DNA from: Leptospira bourretii
GTDB lineage: Bacteria; Spirochaetota; Leptospiria; Leptospirales; Leptospiraceae
Direction: 5' to 3'
Length of the DNA stretch: 64,000 nucleotides
NCBI RefSeq assembly: GCF_004770145.1
Contig: NZ_RQFW01000024.1
Coordinates: 62,001-126,000, forward strand
The notes beneath the pieces are model-generated. The model saw only the letters and a program-made list of their open reading frames with translations. It did not search any database and was not told where the DNA came from. Shown here piece after piece: positions 45,026 to 54,271 of the stretch; position 1 is the stretch's first letter; each line of letters begins with the position of its first letter. A program made the translations under genes and the position numbers.

Positions 45026-45760
45026 ATGATTCGATTCACTGTGTCCATTTTGTTTCTTTTTTTGACCACAACCCTCGCAGCAGAGGAAGTGGGGATTATT
45101 AGTTTCATTCAAGGAACAAACTACGTTTCAGGACCACGTTTCAAAAAGGCGAAAGAGCCGGTAAAGTTAGGTAGTATCCTAAAAAAAGGGGATACAATCA
45201 CAACAGAAAACGGAACTTGCGAGATCCAATTGGCAACGCAAGCAACAGTTCGTTTGTCAAAATATTCATCTGTCCTAATCGAAGACCTTCTCAATCCAAA
45301 ATCCAAATCCACTACCCTAAAACTTGTGGGCGGAAAATTATTTGTCAAAGCGCACAAACCAGGGCCTGGAGTTCCAAGCCAAAACCAACTCAGCGTAGTG
45401 AATCCTAGTTTTGTGGCGGGAGTGAGAGGAACAGAATTTTTGGCAGCAACTCCAGACACCGGTGGGGTAAACGAAGACCTAACCGAAGTGGAAACGGGAG
45501 TTTATGTCAACGAAGGGACTGTGGCAGTCAGTCCGGATAAAAAAGGAAAACAAACCCTCATTGCCGAAAACGAAGAAATAGTAGTCTCAGGCAAAGGGTT
45601 AAAAAAACAAATTTTAGATGAATTTGTGAAAGATAAAATGCGCATTTTTGAAGAGTTCAAAGCCATCAAAGAAGAAAACTACCAACGAATCAAAGAACAA
45701 TACGAAAAGAACGACCAACTTATGAATGAATACAAAGGCCAAGGCAGCGGAGACGAATAA
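45026..45760 (+). CDS. FecR-domain periplasmic protein
   Basis: 244 residues with a signal peptide (MIRFTVSILFLFLTTTLAAEE). A FecR-like beta domain follows: VGIISFIQGTNYVSG, then LGSILKKGDTITTENGTCEIQL, LVGGKLFVKA, and the characteristic VVNPSFVAGVRGTEFLA. The last ~60 residues form a charged helix. Leptospira uses many such stand-alone FecR proteins. No sigma factor or TonB receptor is nearby, so this is not a Fec signalling set. It overlaps the DUF4384 gene by one base (TAATG) and is divergent from the export operon. Confidence 0.85.
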   Translation: MIRFTVSILFLFLTTTLAAEEVGIISFIQGTNYVSGPRFKKAKEPVKLGSILKKGDTITTENGTCEIQLATQATVRLSKYSSVLIEDLLNPKSKSTTLKLVGGKLFVKAHKPGPGVPSQNQLSVVNPSFVAGVRGTEFLAATPDTGGVNEDLTEVETGVYVNEGTVAVSPDKKGKQTLIAENEEIVVSGKGLKKQILDEFVKDKMRIFEEFKAIKEENYQRIKEQYEKNDQLMNEYKGQGSGDE

Positions 45761-46680
45761 TGAAACATTTTTTAATCCTTTCTTCAATTATATCTCTTTC
45801 GCTGTTTTCTTCGGATAAAGTCGGGAGATTGCCTGTTTATAGAATTGCAGTGGAAGCTACTTCTTCATCTAAAGAAGCCATCACTATACGTGATTTTATC
45901 AGAGAAAAAATCCAATCCACAGGGCGAGGATTGGTCACACCAACTTTGAAAGAATCCGAGCTTGGCGTTTGGGAATTTGACAAAGAGGGAAATCCATCGG
46001 AAAAAACGATTATCAGCTTGGAACGACTCACAAGTACAGATAAACTTCTACTCGTTTCTACAGAAGATGGACAAGCAGTGATTTCTTTTGTGGATGTTTT
46101 ACATAAAAAAGTAGAGTACAGAACTTCACTACCCGATAGTCTTTCCAAAACTTTGGTCTCCGACTTCCTCGGATTTTTAGATAAAAAAAATATCTACTTA
46201 GCCTTATCAGAAACAGGATCTGGTTCTCCGAATGCTCAACTCAGAATCAATTCGTTAAAATCGACTTATATAGCAGGAGAACCCATTCGTTTTGAAATTG
46301 AATCAGCTGAAGATAATTATGTATATGTTGTCCTAATTCCTGAGAACCAAAAGGGAGAACCAGTCCTTCTTTTTCCCAACCAATTCCAAAATGATAATTT
46401 CATTCGTAAGGGAGATCGGGTAACCATCCCTGATAAACGAATTTCGTTTAAAGCCTCCTCAACTCCTTCAAAAGATAGAATCCGAGCCTTTGCGTCTAGG
46501 GAAGAATGGAAAGAATTCCAACTCAGAGGCAAAAAAGAAGATTCTTTTTATCGGCTCTTACCTCCTGCCGTCACAGGAACCAAAGCGAGCATCAAACCAA
46601 TGGTAGCCTCCAATACGCTCACTGCATCGATTGAGCAAAGTCCAGTAATGGAGTGGGAATACCAAATCCTTTCTCGATAA
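45760..46680 (+). CDS. DUF4384-domain exported protein
   Basis: 306 residues with an N-terminal signal (MKHFLILSSIISLSLFSSD). The C-terminal half carries the DUF4384 pattern: YIAGEPIRFEIESAEDNYVYV, then PVLLFPNQFQNDNFIRKGDR and IPDKRISF. In other bacteria this beta-sandwich domain sits in secreted or surface-associated proteins, often next to peptidase domains. The N-terminal half may be a small alpha/beta domain (PVYRIAVEATSSS). Start and stop of the neighbours overlap by one base, so it is expressed with the FecR protein. Confidence 0.8.
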   Translation: MKHFLILSSIISLSLFSSDKVGRLPVYRIAVEATSSSKEAITIRDFIREKIQSTGRGLVTPTLKESELGVWEFDKEGNPSEKTIISLERLTSTDKLLLVSTEDGQAVISFVDVLHKKVEYRTSLPDSLSKTLVSDFLGFLDKKNIYLALSETGSGSPNAQLRINSLKSTYIAGEPIRFEIESAEDNYVYVVLIPENQKGEPVLLFPNQFQNDNFIRKGDRVTIPDKRISFKASSTPSKDRIRAFASREEWKEFQLRGKKEDSFYRLLPPAVTGTKASIKPMVASNTLTASIEQSPVMEWEYQILSR

Positions 46681-46713
46681 ATTCTTGCAAAATCTTCTCA
46701 TATCTTTTAAATC

Positions 46714-46923
46714 ATGGGTATGAGAAGTCTGATCATTCAATCCATCACCCTAATGGCACTTAGTGCACTCGTCTCTTGTTCGATGTTTCAAAAAGATGAT
46801 AAAAAAGACGAAACTGTCCTCGGGGCTCTACTACTTTCTGTTTGGAGTTACAACCAATCAGCCGGTTGCTCCGGACCTAAGTCAGGGTTTACGATTTGTA
46901 TTCCCAAAGGAATAGCGGAATAA
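46714..46923 (+). CDS. Very small lipoprotein, 69 aa
   Basis: The signal ends in a good lipobox (SALVSC, C22), leaving a mature peptide of under 50 residues with two further Cys (GCSGPKSGFTIC). An alternative ATG two codons later gives the same product. Located 33 bp after the DUF4384 gene and 3 bp before the next gene. Unknown function; its small size suggests an accessory or anchoring subunit. Confidence 0.6.
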   Translation: MGMRSLIIQSITLMALSALVSCSMFQKDDKKDETVLGALLLSVWSYNQSAGCSGPKSGFTICIPKGIAE

Positions 46924-46926
46924 ACC

Positions 46927-48129
46927 ATGAAAAAGATCCTCTACATCTTAATTTTTTTTGGGCTAAGCTTTCAACTTTCCGACTTTAACAAACTGACTCG
47001 TTTGGATCGAAAAGAACAATTGACCCATCTTTTTAGCCAAGCAATCCAACTAGGTGTCGGCTCAGAAAAACTTTGGTCAGCAACAAGTGCCGACAGTTGG
47101 GGTTTTGTTCGCCAATCGGCAACCTGGGCCCGAGGGAATTCGGGAATCATTGATTCTCTCATCCTTGCTCTAAAAAATGCAGGTTACTTCAATAATTCTG
47201 CTCCGCGTAATGATGTCTTAAACAACGTCAACTTAAGCGGATTTGGTTCCGCCACTTTGACGATCAAAATCAGCCAAACTATTTCTGGAATAGCTTCCAC
47301 TGCATTTACGGGAACCAAAACATTTAATCATTTTTTTGAAATCAAAAAGACTGGCGCGTCTACCCCCTCCTTACAGTTGTTCTTTGATGATCCGGAAACT
47401 ACCTTAGGAAATGACGGTGCTTTAATTTATTACCGCTTGGTTGATTTCGGTAATCCTCAATTTGCTACAGTTGGAGATGTAATTACAGAAAGTTATACTG
47501 GAAATGAATCTATTTACGGAACAAAACTCCAAACATATACCTGGAGAAATGGTCCAGAAAATGCGGCCTGGATCAGTAAAGTAGGCAGAGTCATTCTAAC
47601 AGAAGTGGATTCGGGAAAACAACTTTGTTTTCGATCTACTGTCAAAATGAATTTTTCCAAATTGGAAGCACTTAACCCAGCCATCGTGACTTTAAAAAAT
47701 GCATGTACGACAACTCAAGGCGCTGGAGATAGTGTTTATTATGTGTTAGCTTATATGCAAAAATTTGATTCGCCATTTTTAACAACAGCAAAAGCAACCA
47801 TCACGAAAACAACAGCAAAACCCACAACTATTTGTGCCATTCCCGAAACACCGTCAACCCCTGGAGTTCGTTTATCTTATGGCATTTTTGATATCAATGG
47901 TTATGTAACAGACCAATTGTTAGCAAATCAAGTCCCAGTAGGATATCCAAGTCCCACTCAAGGTGGTGCTGATTTTATGTCTGTGGATGAAGCGTTTACA
48001 AGAACATTTGTCCCAGCAGGTGCCCTAAGTGGCCAAGTCAATGTCCAAACTTATGAAGTTTCCGATAAAACCTTTTTGGATTCTATTGATTCTGCAGCAG
48101 GGAACCTAGTTTTCAAAACCGTTCCTTAA
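46927..48129 (+). CDS. Hypothetical secreted protein, 400 aa
   Basis: No family recognised. It has a signal peptide-like start (MKKILYILIFFGLSFQLSDF). The rest is Ser/Thr/Asn/Gly-rich and predicted largely beta, with few charged residues, like many Leptospira surface or periplasmic proteins. The Cys residues are widely spaced (FRSTV preceded by C, NACTT, TTICAIP). It is the last gene of the FecR/DUF4384 cluster. Its stop directly abuts the stop of the converging PHP gene, leaving no room for a separate terminator. Confidence 0.65.
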   Translation: MKKILYILIFFGLSFQLSDFNKLTRLDRKEQLTHLFSQAIQLGVGSEKLWSATSADSWGFVRQSATWARGNSGIIDSLILALKNAGYFNNSAPRNDVLNNVNLSGFGSATLTIKISQTISGIASTAFTGTKTFNHFFEIKKTGASTPSLQLFFDDPETTLGNDGALIYYRLVDFGNPQFATVGDVITESYTGNESIYGTKLQTYTWRNGPENAAWISKVGRVILTEVDSGKQLCFRSTVKMNFSKLEALNPAIVTLKNACTTTQGAGDSVYYVLAYMQKFDSPFLTTAKATITKTTAKPTTICAIPETPSTPGVRLSYGIFDINGYVTDQLLANQVPVGYPSPTQGGADFMSVDEAFTRTFVPAGALSGQVNVQTYEVSDKTFLDSIDSAAGNLVFKTVP

Positions 48130-49281
48130 TCAAAGCAACTGTCTATAAATTGCGTTGGAGAGAATCGACCCTGTGAGGCCGATCATCTCCAACCTGACAT
48201 AGGAATCCTTTTCTTGAAATCGATATTCGGCAAAACTTGTATCCGGATTCACTTGTAAAACTTCCCCAGCTTGGCCGATAAAACGGATTTCGAGATAACG
48301 TTCGTTAGAATTCAATTGGATAGTCTGATCCTTTGTCACTTGGATCTTAGGAACCTTTGGATCGTCCGCTCCATAAAAAAACTTTTTCACACAATAAAAA
48401 GAACCTGTTTGGAGTGCTGATAGAACGGATGACTGGTCTTTGGTTCCTTCTTCAGTTACAATATACCGAAGAAAACTTTCCCCTTTACGTCCTCTTTGGT
48501 TCCCCAAAGTTTGGATGGCATTCTTCCAACCAGGTTGGTCAAAACGTTTGATTGAGGTTTCAGGAAAATAATGCAGGTCATCACTTGCCATACAATGAAC
48601 ATTCCGTCCTTGGCTAAGCAAAGAATCTAAAATTTTAGGGTCATCTCCATAAGGAGAATAAACTTCCACAGCTTGAAAACCTCCCAAAGAAGAGATCTCC
48701 TCTCTGGAAAAGGAATCAAATAATTTAGGATGAGGAATGATCACATATCCACCTAACTTTTGCATACGGTCCATCACCCAATTGAGATTTTCTCTCGCTG
48801 CATAAATTGGGAAATAATCATAAAAAGATTTTTTGATACCAATAGCTAAAAGATGGCGTTTTTTTACATTCTGTCCCCATTCCAAGCCCCGAATGTATTC
48901 TGGATTTTCTGTCTCAGAAATTTGGCCATAATCTGTGATGGCAACATTTGAAAATCCTTCCCGTTTGTATTCTGAGATAATTTCAGAAACCGTATGCCTT
49001 TCTGGTGTGAACCAAACTTCATCGGAATGAGTATGTAAGGATATTTTTTCCTGACCTTCCCCATTCCAATTTTGGTATGGATTGACTAATTTGGATCCTT
49101 GGAAAGGTGAAGAAGGGAGAAGGATTGTTTTTCTAAGAAGTATAACAACTGCTAGTTGATAGAATAACAAAATCCCAAGTAAAGAGGCCAAAACAAGAAC
49201 ATAACGATACTTCCACAAAGAAGGTTTACTCGCCGTCTGCCTTTCGGTGTTGACGATGGGGCCTGGAACATTGAAAAGCAT
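48130..49281 (-). CDS. Membrane-anchored PHP-domain metallophosphoesterase-like protein
   Basis: One N-terminal transmembrane helix (about 27-50) is followed by a PHP domain, here predicted outside the cytoplasm. Metal-binding motifs in order: SLHTHSDE (HxH), AITDYGQI, RGLEWG, IIPHPKLF and ASDDLHYF (DxH). These match the PHP superfamily of trinuclear phosphoesterases (histidinol phosphatase, YciV-type). A C-terminal beta-sandwich (about 310-380) may be an extra binding domain. Extracytoplasmic PHP proteins are uncommon, and the substrate is unknown. Confidence 0.82.
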   Translation of the reverse strand: MLFNVPGPIVNTERQTASKPSLWKYRYVLVLASLLGILLFYQLAVVILLRKTILLPSSPFQGSKLVNPYQNWNGEGQEKISLHTHSDEVWFTPERHTVSEIISEYKREGFSNVAITDYGQISETENPEYIRGLEWGQNVKKRHLLAIGIKKSFYDYFPIYAARENLNWVMDRMQKLGGYVIIPHPKLFDSFSREEISSLGGFQAVEVYSPYGDDPKILDSLLSQGRNVHCMASDDLHYFPETSIKRFDQPGWKNAIQTLGNQRGRKGESFLRYIVTEEGTKDQSSVLSALQTGSFYCVKKFFYGADDPKVPKIQVTKDQTIQLNSNERYLEIRFIGQAGEVLQVNPDTSFAEYRFQEKDSYVRLEMIGLTGSILSNAIYRQLL

Positions 49282-49333
49282 GATCCAACTGTATCGATCT
49301 TTTTTTCCAATTTGATTCCAGATTTGTTACAAA

Positions 49334-50872
49334 ATGAATACAAAATTAGAAATCCAATTCCGCTTTGACAAAGAAGAGTGGGTTTTCTCTCGTGAGACTG
49401 TGAAATTCTTATCAGTCCACCGCACTTTCCTCATCCTTCTATTTGTCCTAACCGTATTCTTATTTTATGGGAATTCCTCTCCCTTGGTTGACCAAGACGA
49501 AGCAGCTTATGCAGGATTTTCTCGAACGATGGTGGAAAGTGGAGATTATCTCAGGATGGAATTTCCCTACTCTACTCCTCATAGAAAACCACCTCTACAT
49601 TTTTGGACCTCCTCCTTTTTTTTCAAACTGTTAGGGGTTTCTGAATGGGTTTTACGTTTCTTTCCAGCTCTTTGTATTTTGGGAACAAGTTTGTTAACAT
49701 ATCATCTAACAAACACTATGTTTGGATCAAGGACTGCCTTATACGCCTTTAGTATACTAAGTTTTTCATTATACTTTCCATTGAACGGAAAGATTGCCTT
49801 GGTTGATTCTCTTTTAGTATTTTTTGGAATGTCTGGATTTGTATCTCTTTACCATTGGATCAAATCCAATAAAAAAAGATTCGTATTTTTGTTTTGGTTC
49901 AGTGTGAGTTTGGGACTTCTTGTCAAAGGGCCCCCCATTCTGATTTTTTTAGGTGGGACTTGCGCTCTCCTTTTGAGCTTCAATCAAATCCGGTCGAAGA
50001 TTTGGAAACTCCATCCATTTTTATGGTTACCAGTTGCGACACTTCCGCTATTTTTATGGGGATATTTCTCTTGGCAAAAAGACAATGGAGCACTCATCCG
50101 ATGGATGTTGGATTGGTATATTTTTCGTCGTGCGACTGATCCAGTATTTGGTCAATCAGGTCCACCGGGCACCTATTTGATGTTATTTGTGGTTACACTT
50201 TTCCCTTGGACAAGAATTTATCTTTCCTTTCTCTACGAAAATGGATGGAAACTATTTGCCTTACTCAAAACGAACGGATTAAAAATATTCAAAAATCTTT
50301 TTCCTTGGGAATGGAAAGAAATGGATTATACATTTACACCAAAACGTTTTTTACTCTTGGGACTTGTTTTTTCTTGGATATTTTATGAAGGTTTGGCAAG
50401 TAAACTCCCATCTTATCCACTATCCGCATATCCGATTCTTTCCATTCTACTGGGAGACCAACTTTCAAGAAAACACAACCAAATCTATATGTATCGGATC
50501 TACCTAACTGTAGCACTTGTAATGTTAACCATCATATCTTTTGTGATCTTACCTAAGTTTGCTGAAATCAGACAGGATACAAAAAATTTAGCCGGAATCA
50601 TTAACGAATACGTCCCAAAAGAAAAAACATTAAATTCATTTGGAGCCCATGGAATTCCAAGTTTTGCATTTTACTACAATCGTCCCATCAAAGAAATCAG
50701 TTGGACAGAGGCCCAAACGACAAAGGGATATTTGATTGTTTCCGATTCTGATTATCAGCTTTGGAAAGGGATGGGAGTCCACTGGGAACCCGTGGGAGAA
50801 GTTTTCTCTGTTTATGCGTATGATCGAAACAAAAAACTAAATCTTAGGTTAGTCAAAACGACAGAACCTTAA
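49334..50872 (+). CDS. ArnT/PMT-type (GT39/GT83) membrane glycosyltransferase
   Basis: 512 residues with about 12 transmembrane helices. The first periplasmic loop has PLVDQDEAAYAGFSRTMVESG with the catalytic acidic pair (DE), then RKPPLHFW, the signature of polyprenyl-phosphate-sugar dependent transferases such as ArnT. These move a sugar from a lipid carrier to lipid A or protein on the periplasmic side. The acceptor here is unknown; lipid A modification is plausible. The 3' end overlaps the converging DCC gene by 4 bp. Confidence 0.88.
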   Translation: MNTKLEIQFRFDKEEWVFSRETVKFLSVHRTFLILLFVLTVFLFYGNSSPLVDQDEAAYAGFSRTMVESGDYLRMEFPYSTPHRKPPLHFWTSSFFFKLLGVSEWVLRFFPALCILGTSLLTYHLTNTMFGSRTALYAFSILSFSLYFPLNGKIALVDSLLVFFGMSGFVSLYHWIKSNKKRFVFLFWFSVSLGLLVKGPPILIFLGGTCALLLSFNQIRSKIWKLHPFLWLPVATLPLFLWGYFSWQKDNGALIRWMLDWYIFRRATDPVFGQSGPPGTYLMLFVVTLFPWTRIYLSFLYENGWKLFALLKTNGLKIFKNLFPWEWKEMDYTFTPKRFLLLGLVFSWIFYEGLASKLPSYPLSAYPILSILLGDQLSRKHNQIYMYRIYLTVALVMLTIISFVILPKFAEIRQDTKNLAGIINEYVPKEKTLNSFGAHGIPSFAFYYNRPIKEISWTEAQTTKGYLIVSDSDYQLWKGMGVHWEPVGEVFSVYAYDRNKKLNLRLVKTTEP

Positions 50873-51273
50873 CTCAAAAATCGTTTTTTTATGTTTGGTG
50901 AGGGAACCATACAGGCATCAGCTTTGCCAAACCAAACATATCGTCGTTTGGCTATGAACTGATAAATAGGATTTCGAATCATTTTTGGGATGATCCAAAA
51001 CCCAAACAAAATAAACCAAGGGAATTTTAGTTCCCGAACCAATTGCAAAATGGCATCGGATTCTAAATACAAAGTCCCCTCCTTCCAATACAAAATGCTA
51101 TCAGGGAGTTTTGATGATTTTTCTTTTGAAAACAAGGAATGGTAAGTCTCTGAACCAATCGCAGAAAAGTATAAATTTTCTTTTTGGTTATTTTTTAAAA
51201 GGAACTGAACCGATCCCATACACAAATGACAAACCCCATCAAAGAAAACAATTTTACTTTTTTCCGGTGGCAT
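50869..51273 (-). CDS. DCC-family (DUF393) thiol-disulfide oxidoreductase-like protein
   Basis: 134 residues with the family's N-terminal DGVCHLCMGSVQFLL, containing a CxxC-type Cys pair, and a C-terminal helix-rich part (IPKMIRNPIYQFIAKRRY). A role in thiol redox is inferred from the family only. No signal peptide. The stop overlaps the converging ArnT-like gene. Confidence 0.87.
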   Translation of the reverse strand: MPPEKSKIVFFDGVCHLCMGSVQFLLKNNQKENLYFSAIGSETYHSLFSKEKSSKLPDSILYWKEGTLYLESDAILQLVRELKFPWFILFGFWIIPKMIRNPIYQFIAKRRYVWFGKADACMVPSPNIKKRFLS

Positions 51274-51340
51274 CCTTTCCCTCTACTTCCAAACTGACGA
51301 TGTACCAATCGAAATCGAGTCTAAATTCATAGAGGTCGTT

Positions 51341-53287
51341 ATGTTTCCTGAATTTCATTCTGAAAATCTTCCTAAAAAAGAATCTGCCATTTTAGAAAAA
51401 ATGGAGTCTAACAAAAGCTTCATTCAATCTTTATTACAAATAGATAAACCTACATTTCAAAACTTTGTAAAACCTTACCAAAGAATCCAAACAGAACTGG
51501 GGGATCTTGTGACAGAGATTTCACATCTCAACTCTGTGAAAAACAACGAAGAAAGCCAAACCATCTACAGCCGGCTATTACCCAAACTCAGCGAATACTA
51601 TACAGACCTTGGACAAAACGAAGATATCTTTTCTACATTCTTAAAAATCCAATCAACAGAATCAGAATTGACAAAAGAAGCTAAAAAAGTATTAGAAAAT
51701 GAAATCCGAGACTTTCGATTGTCCGGGGTGGGACTGGATACAAAAATAAAAGAAGAACTCAAACAACTTCTCATTCGATTGTCAGACCTTTCGAACCAAT
51801 TTTCACAAAATGTTCTCAATGCCACCAATGCATTTTCTCTTAAACTTTCGGAAGAAGAAGTAAAAGGACTTCCCGAAAGTGAAAAATTATCAGCAAAACA
51901 AGAGGACGGAAGTTATTTATTTACCCTACACTTCCCATCTTACATTGCTTATATGACTTATGGAGAAAATCGAGAAATTAGAAAAAAACTATACGATGGT
52001 TATTGTACTCGTGCTCCAGAAAACGGAAAATTAATGGAAGAAATTTTGGAACTTAGAGAAAAGGAAGCGAAACTTCTTGGTTTTTCCACTTTTGCTCATT
52101 TGAGTTTGGCAACCAAAGTGGCGGATAACCCGGAACAAGTCATTGAATTCATAGACCATCTAGGAAAAAAAGCTAAACCTATCGCATTACAAGAACTAAA
52201 CGAAATTAAAAATTTTGCTAAAAAGTTGGGACATACTGACTTAGAACCTTGGGATCTTACATACTATTCCGAAAAATTAAAAAAAGAATCCTTTTCTTAT
52301 GATGAAGAAATTTATCGACCTTACCTTGAAAAAGAAACTGTGATCCAAGGAACCTTTTTATTTTTAGAAAAACTTTTAGGCATTCAATTCCAACAAGTGA
52401 ACACATCCGTTTGGGAACCATCTGTCCTTTGTTATGACCTCATCGTGGAAGGAGAAACTAGATCACGTTTGTATTTGGATCTAGAAGTCCGAACAGAAAA
52501 AAAGGGCGGTGCTTGGATGCACAATTGGAAACCTCATTTCCAAGATGAAACAGGAAAAACAGAACTTCCCGTTGCCTTTGTTGTTGCGAGTTTTCCGAAA
52601 GCCACAAAGACGCAACCTTCGTTACTTCGGCCCAGTGATGTGGTGACTCTCTTCCATGAACTAGGCCATGCCCTCCACCACCTTCTTTCCCGTGTGAAGG
52701 AAGCTTTTGTGAGTGGAGTAAACGGAGTTGAATGGGATGCAGTAGAATTCCCTTCTCAATTTTTAGAGAACTTTGCTTATGAACCTAAAGTTTTGGAACT
52801 CTTTGCAAAACACTACGAAACAAAAGAACCAATTCCAAATTCATATATCGAAACTATGGTAAAAGCCAAAAACTTTATGTCGGCCATGGGGGTTGTCAGA
52901 CAGTTGGAATTTGCAAAGTTTGATATGTTGATTCACATGGAAAAACCAACAGAAACCAGAGTTCAGGAAATTTTAGACCAAGTTCGAAAAGAATTCTCTG
53001 TCGTATTCCCTCCTGCTTATAATAAATTCCAAAATTCCTTTACCCATATCTTTGCTGGTGGCTATGCTGCGGGTTATTATTCTTACAAATGGGCAGAACT
53101 ACTTTCTGCGAACGCCTACTATTCGTTTGTTGATAGAGGGGTCTTCGATTTAGACCATGCGGCGCATTTTAGAAAAACTGTCTTAGAAAAAGGTGGCTCA
53201 GGAAATGCAATGGATCTTTTTCGTGATTTTTACGGAAAAGATCCAGAGATTGATGCTTTACTTCGACTCAACGGAATTGCCGCTTAA
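51341..53287 (+). CDS. prlC: M3-family oligopeptidase (oligopeptidase A-like)
   Basis: Zinc metallopeptidase of 648 residues that degrades short peptides in the cytoplasm, including signal-peptide fragments. The active site is TLFHELGHALHHLLS with the two His and the Glu; the third ligand Glu is in the downstream segment EFPSQFLENF. The C-terminal FAGGYAAGYYSYKWAE is also family-typical. The ATG is preceded by AGAGG. The last 30 bp overlap the end of the converging SCO1-like gene. Confidence 0.93.
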   Translation: MFPEFHSENLPKKESAILEKMESNKSFIQSLLQIDKPTFQNFVKPYQRIQTELGDLVTEISHLNSVKNNEESQTIYSRLLPKLSEYYTDLGQNEDIFSTFLKIQSTESELTKEAKKVLENEIRDFRLSGVGLDTKIKEELKQLLIRLSDLSNQFSQNVLNATNAFSLKLSEEEVKGLPESEKLSAKQEDGSYLFTLHFPSYIAYMTYGENREIRKKLYDGYCTRAPENGKLMEEILELREKEAKLLGFSTFAHLSLATKVADNPEQVIEFIDHLGKKAKPIALQELNEIKNFAKKLGHTDLEPWDLTYYSEKLKKESFSYDEEIYRPYLEKETVIQGTFLFLEKLLGIQFQQVNTSVWEPSVLCYDLIVEGETRSRLYLDLEVRTEKKGGAWMHNWKPHFQDETGKTELPVAFVVASFPKATKTQPSLLRPSDVVTLFHELGHALHHLLSRVKEAFVSGVNGVEWDAVEFPSQFLENFAYEPKVLELFAKHYETKEPIPNSYIETMVKAKNFMSAMGVVRQLEFAKFDMLIHMEKPTETRVQEILDQVRKEFSVVFPPAYNKFQNSFTHIFAGGYAAGYYSYKWAELLSANAYYSFVDRGVFDLDHAAHFRKTVLEKGGSGNAMDLFRDFYGKDPEIDALLRLNGIAA

Positions 53288-53827
53288 CTTCTGTATGGAT
53301 TTTGTGATCACCTCTTTGGAATCGGTGGACTTGATTAGTTTTCGAGTCTTCCGATTCTTGTCCAAAACATAAATATAAGTGGAATGGTCAATACTTTGGC
53401 CATCTTCTGTTTTTTGCACATATGCGGCATATTGTTTTAAGATTTGGTTTGTTGTATCTGCAGAAAAAGAAAGTCCAACCGATTGAGGTAAATAAAACTG
53501 CACATACTTGGTAGTTGTCTCTGGAGAATCACGCACTGGATCTACTGAGATAAAAACCACTTTAAATTTTGTTTTTTCTTCTTCGGTAAGAGGTTCTACT
53601 GCGGCTTTAATTTTGGCCAATGTATTGGGACAAAAATCAGGACAATATGTGTACCCAAAAAATACAAGTAACACTGGTTCGGGGAAAGATCGAAACGAAA
53701 CCAAATTTCCCGATTTATCTTTTGCATCGACATTCCCACCGATTGGGAGATCAGTAAATTCAAAAGCAGATCCGCAACCTACCAAAAAAAACCCAACAAA
53801 CAAAACTAAGATAAACATTTTTTTCAT
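53258..53827 (-). CDS. SCO1/SenC-family copper chaperone lipoprotein
   Basis: Periplasmic copper/thioredoxin-like protein involved in assembling the CuA site of cytochrome c oxidase. 189 residues with lipobox FFLVGC (C18), the copper-binding CPDFCP motif, VVFISVDPVRDSP, and the third ligand His in QSIDHSTYIYV. It overlaps the upstream PCu(A)C-type gene by 4 bp, and the two families often act together in copper delivery. Its 3' end overlaps prlC by 30 bp. Confidence 0.92.
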   Translation of the reverse strand: MKKMFILVLFVGFFLVGCGSAFEFTDLPIGGNVDAKDKSGNLVSFRSFPEPVLLVFFGYTYCPDFCPNTLAKIKAAVEPLTEEEKTKFKVVFISVDPVRDSPETTTKYVQFYLPQSVGLSFSADTTNQILKQYAAYVQKTEDGQSIDHSTYIYVLDKNRKTRKLIKSTDSKEVITKSIQKLSGNSVESK

Positions 53828-54261
53828 AAAGAACGCTCTTCTACTATAACGACTCTTCTTTCTCCATTTGAAAACTCCAGTTCTAATTCCATTTTTTCCG
53901 AACGTTTTATTTTCTCATATAACATCAAATGTTTACCAGATCTCATCAATTGGATTGTCTGGTTTGTTTTTAAAAGGATAGGATATTCCAACTTACGCAT
54001 CTTTGCCACTTGGGTTTGGTTGTCGATGGAGGTCTCATGGAATTCAACAATTTTGTAATCATTGCAGAGAATGTTTCGAATCTCCACATCCACCGCGAAA
54101 GGATTTCTAATTTCACCATACACGGCGGCAGTTTTTGCTACTTCTGGCGGTGGTGTCATCCAGAGTTGGATGGTCTCTGTCGGTTTGTGACAGAAAACAA
54201 ACAAATTGACTTGAATTAGTAACAGAAATCCTGCATTTGTTATATTTAACTTTCGTAACAA
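53824..54261 (-). CDS. PCu(A)C-type copper chaperone (DUF461)
   Basis: Extracytoplasmic copper carrier of 145 residues. The family pattern is visible in AAVYGEIRNPFAVDVEI, in VEFHET with the first His, and in MRKLEYPILLKTNQTIQLMR followed by SGKHLMLYEKI with the H-x-M ligand. The start is the TTG at 54261, chosen because GAGG lies seven bases upstream and a signal with a Cys (FVFCHK) follows. Longer frames read back into the divergent hydrolase gene. Expressed with the SCO1-like gene, pointing to cytochrome oxidase copper loading. Confidence 0.82.
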   Translation of the reverse strand: MLRKLNITNAGFLLLIQVNLFVFCHKPTETIQLWMTPPPEVAKTAAVYGEIRNPFAVDVEIRNILCNDYKIVEFHETSIDNQTQVAKMRKLEYPILLKTNQTIQLMRSGKHLMLYEKIKRSEKMELELEFSNGERRVVIVEERSL

Positions 54262-54271
54262 GAGAACCTCG

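Noticed and set aside
44966..48129. FecR-type iron signalling system
   Set aside because: No ECF sigma factor, TonB-dependent receptor or FecA-like gene nearby; only the FecR beta domain is present.
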